Assembly (NCBI GenBank): GCA_027578815.1
Contig: JANBTH010000511.1
Coordinates: 1 to 15,736 of the forward strand
Direction of reading: 5' to 3'
Origin: Coemansia sp. RSA 1804
Taxonomy: Eukaryota > Kickxellomycota > Kickxellomycetes > Kickxellales > Kickxellaceae
Length of the DNA: 15,736 nt
Positions within the stretch are counted from its first letter, which is position 1; every line of letters starts with the position of its first letter. The position numbers and the translations under genes were made by a program. This document shows positions 15,662 to 15,736 of the stretch, in pieces. The notes beneath the pieces are model-generated. The model saw only the letters and a program-made list of their open reading frames with translations. It had not been told where the DNA came from and did not search any database.

Positions 15662-15736
15662 TCTTCTTTCGATTGATTCTATTGATCATGCCTTTATTGA
15701 GCTCATTTACAAAAGCAGGATATACAAGTGGAATAA

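Larger units (their letters stand above)
14190..15736. other. AT-rich region without a convincing gene
   Basis: The left end is the receptor promoter, with a TATA-like ATATTATATT run near 14209-14224. The rest is rich in homopolymer A, T and C runs. Frames that are open here (such as 14961-15359) have coding-unlike composition. Isolated signals are a small ORF at 14398-14562, a branch-point and acceptor-like sequence at 14899-14920, and a GTT repeat at 15635-15661. On the minus strand an AATAAA at 15693-15698 may be the 3' signal of a minus-strand gene to the right of the window. Confidence 0.5.

Overview
This is a gene-dense stretch of a fungal nuclear genome. Coding exons are GC-rich with strong G/C third positions, while spacers and introns are AT-rich. 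Introns are short, with GT..AG ends, CTAAT branch-point-like sequences and TTGTAG/CTGTAG acceptors. All recognisable genes are eukaryotic (spliceosome, cytosolic ribosome, eIF3, mitochondrial complex I, membrane proteins). The compact layout, retained complex I and this GC pattern would suit an early-diverging filamentous fungus such as a Kickxellomycotina member; that placement is inference.

Layout, left to right: the 3' tail of a + strand gene (1-108); an unrecognised 289-residue membrane or secreted protein (-, 308-1177); PRP19 (-, 2020-3922), divergent from RPL4 (+, 4382-5650); an acetate-transporter-family protein (-, 5887-6801); the complex I ESSS subunit (-, 7524-8133, three exons), divergent from RPL9 (+, 9024-9590); eIF3h (-, 9781-11106); an 85-residue orphan with a ubiquitin-like residue pattern (-, 11583-11840); a doubtful AT-rich ORF (+, 12155-12403); a seven-helix receptor-like protein (-, 12710-14189, two exons); and about 1.5 kb of AT-rich DNA without a convincing gene.

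There is no operon logic. Genes form divergent pairs sharing spacers (PRP19/RPL4, ESSS/RPL9) and convergent pairs with close 3' ends (RPL4/transporter, RPL9/eIF3h). Three genes belong to translation (RPL4, RPL9, eIF3h). Several models needed splicing by eye: PRP19 gains a 19-nt first exon giving the conserved MSLICSIS start, RPL4 has an exon that is only the ATG, ESSS has three exons, the receptor has a 57-nt first exon, and RPL9 probably has a 5'-UTR intron.

Most of the window is ordinary housekeeping sequence, and I see no mobile element, CRISPR array, tRNA or rRNA. The most interesting signals are a cluster of GNATCCATC-type elements, including a 16-bp palindrome, in the presumed RPL9 leader intron with related copies around the RPL4 start; the ubiquitin-like orphan with its TATA box and inverted repeat; and a transporter whose family signature is altered.
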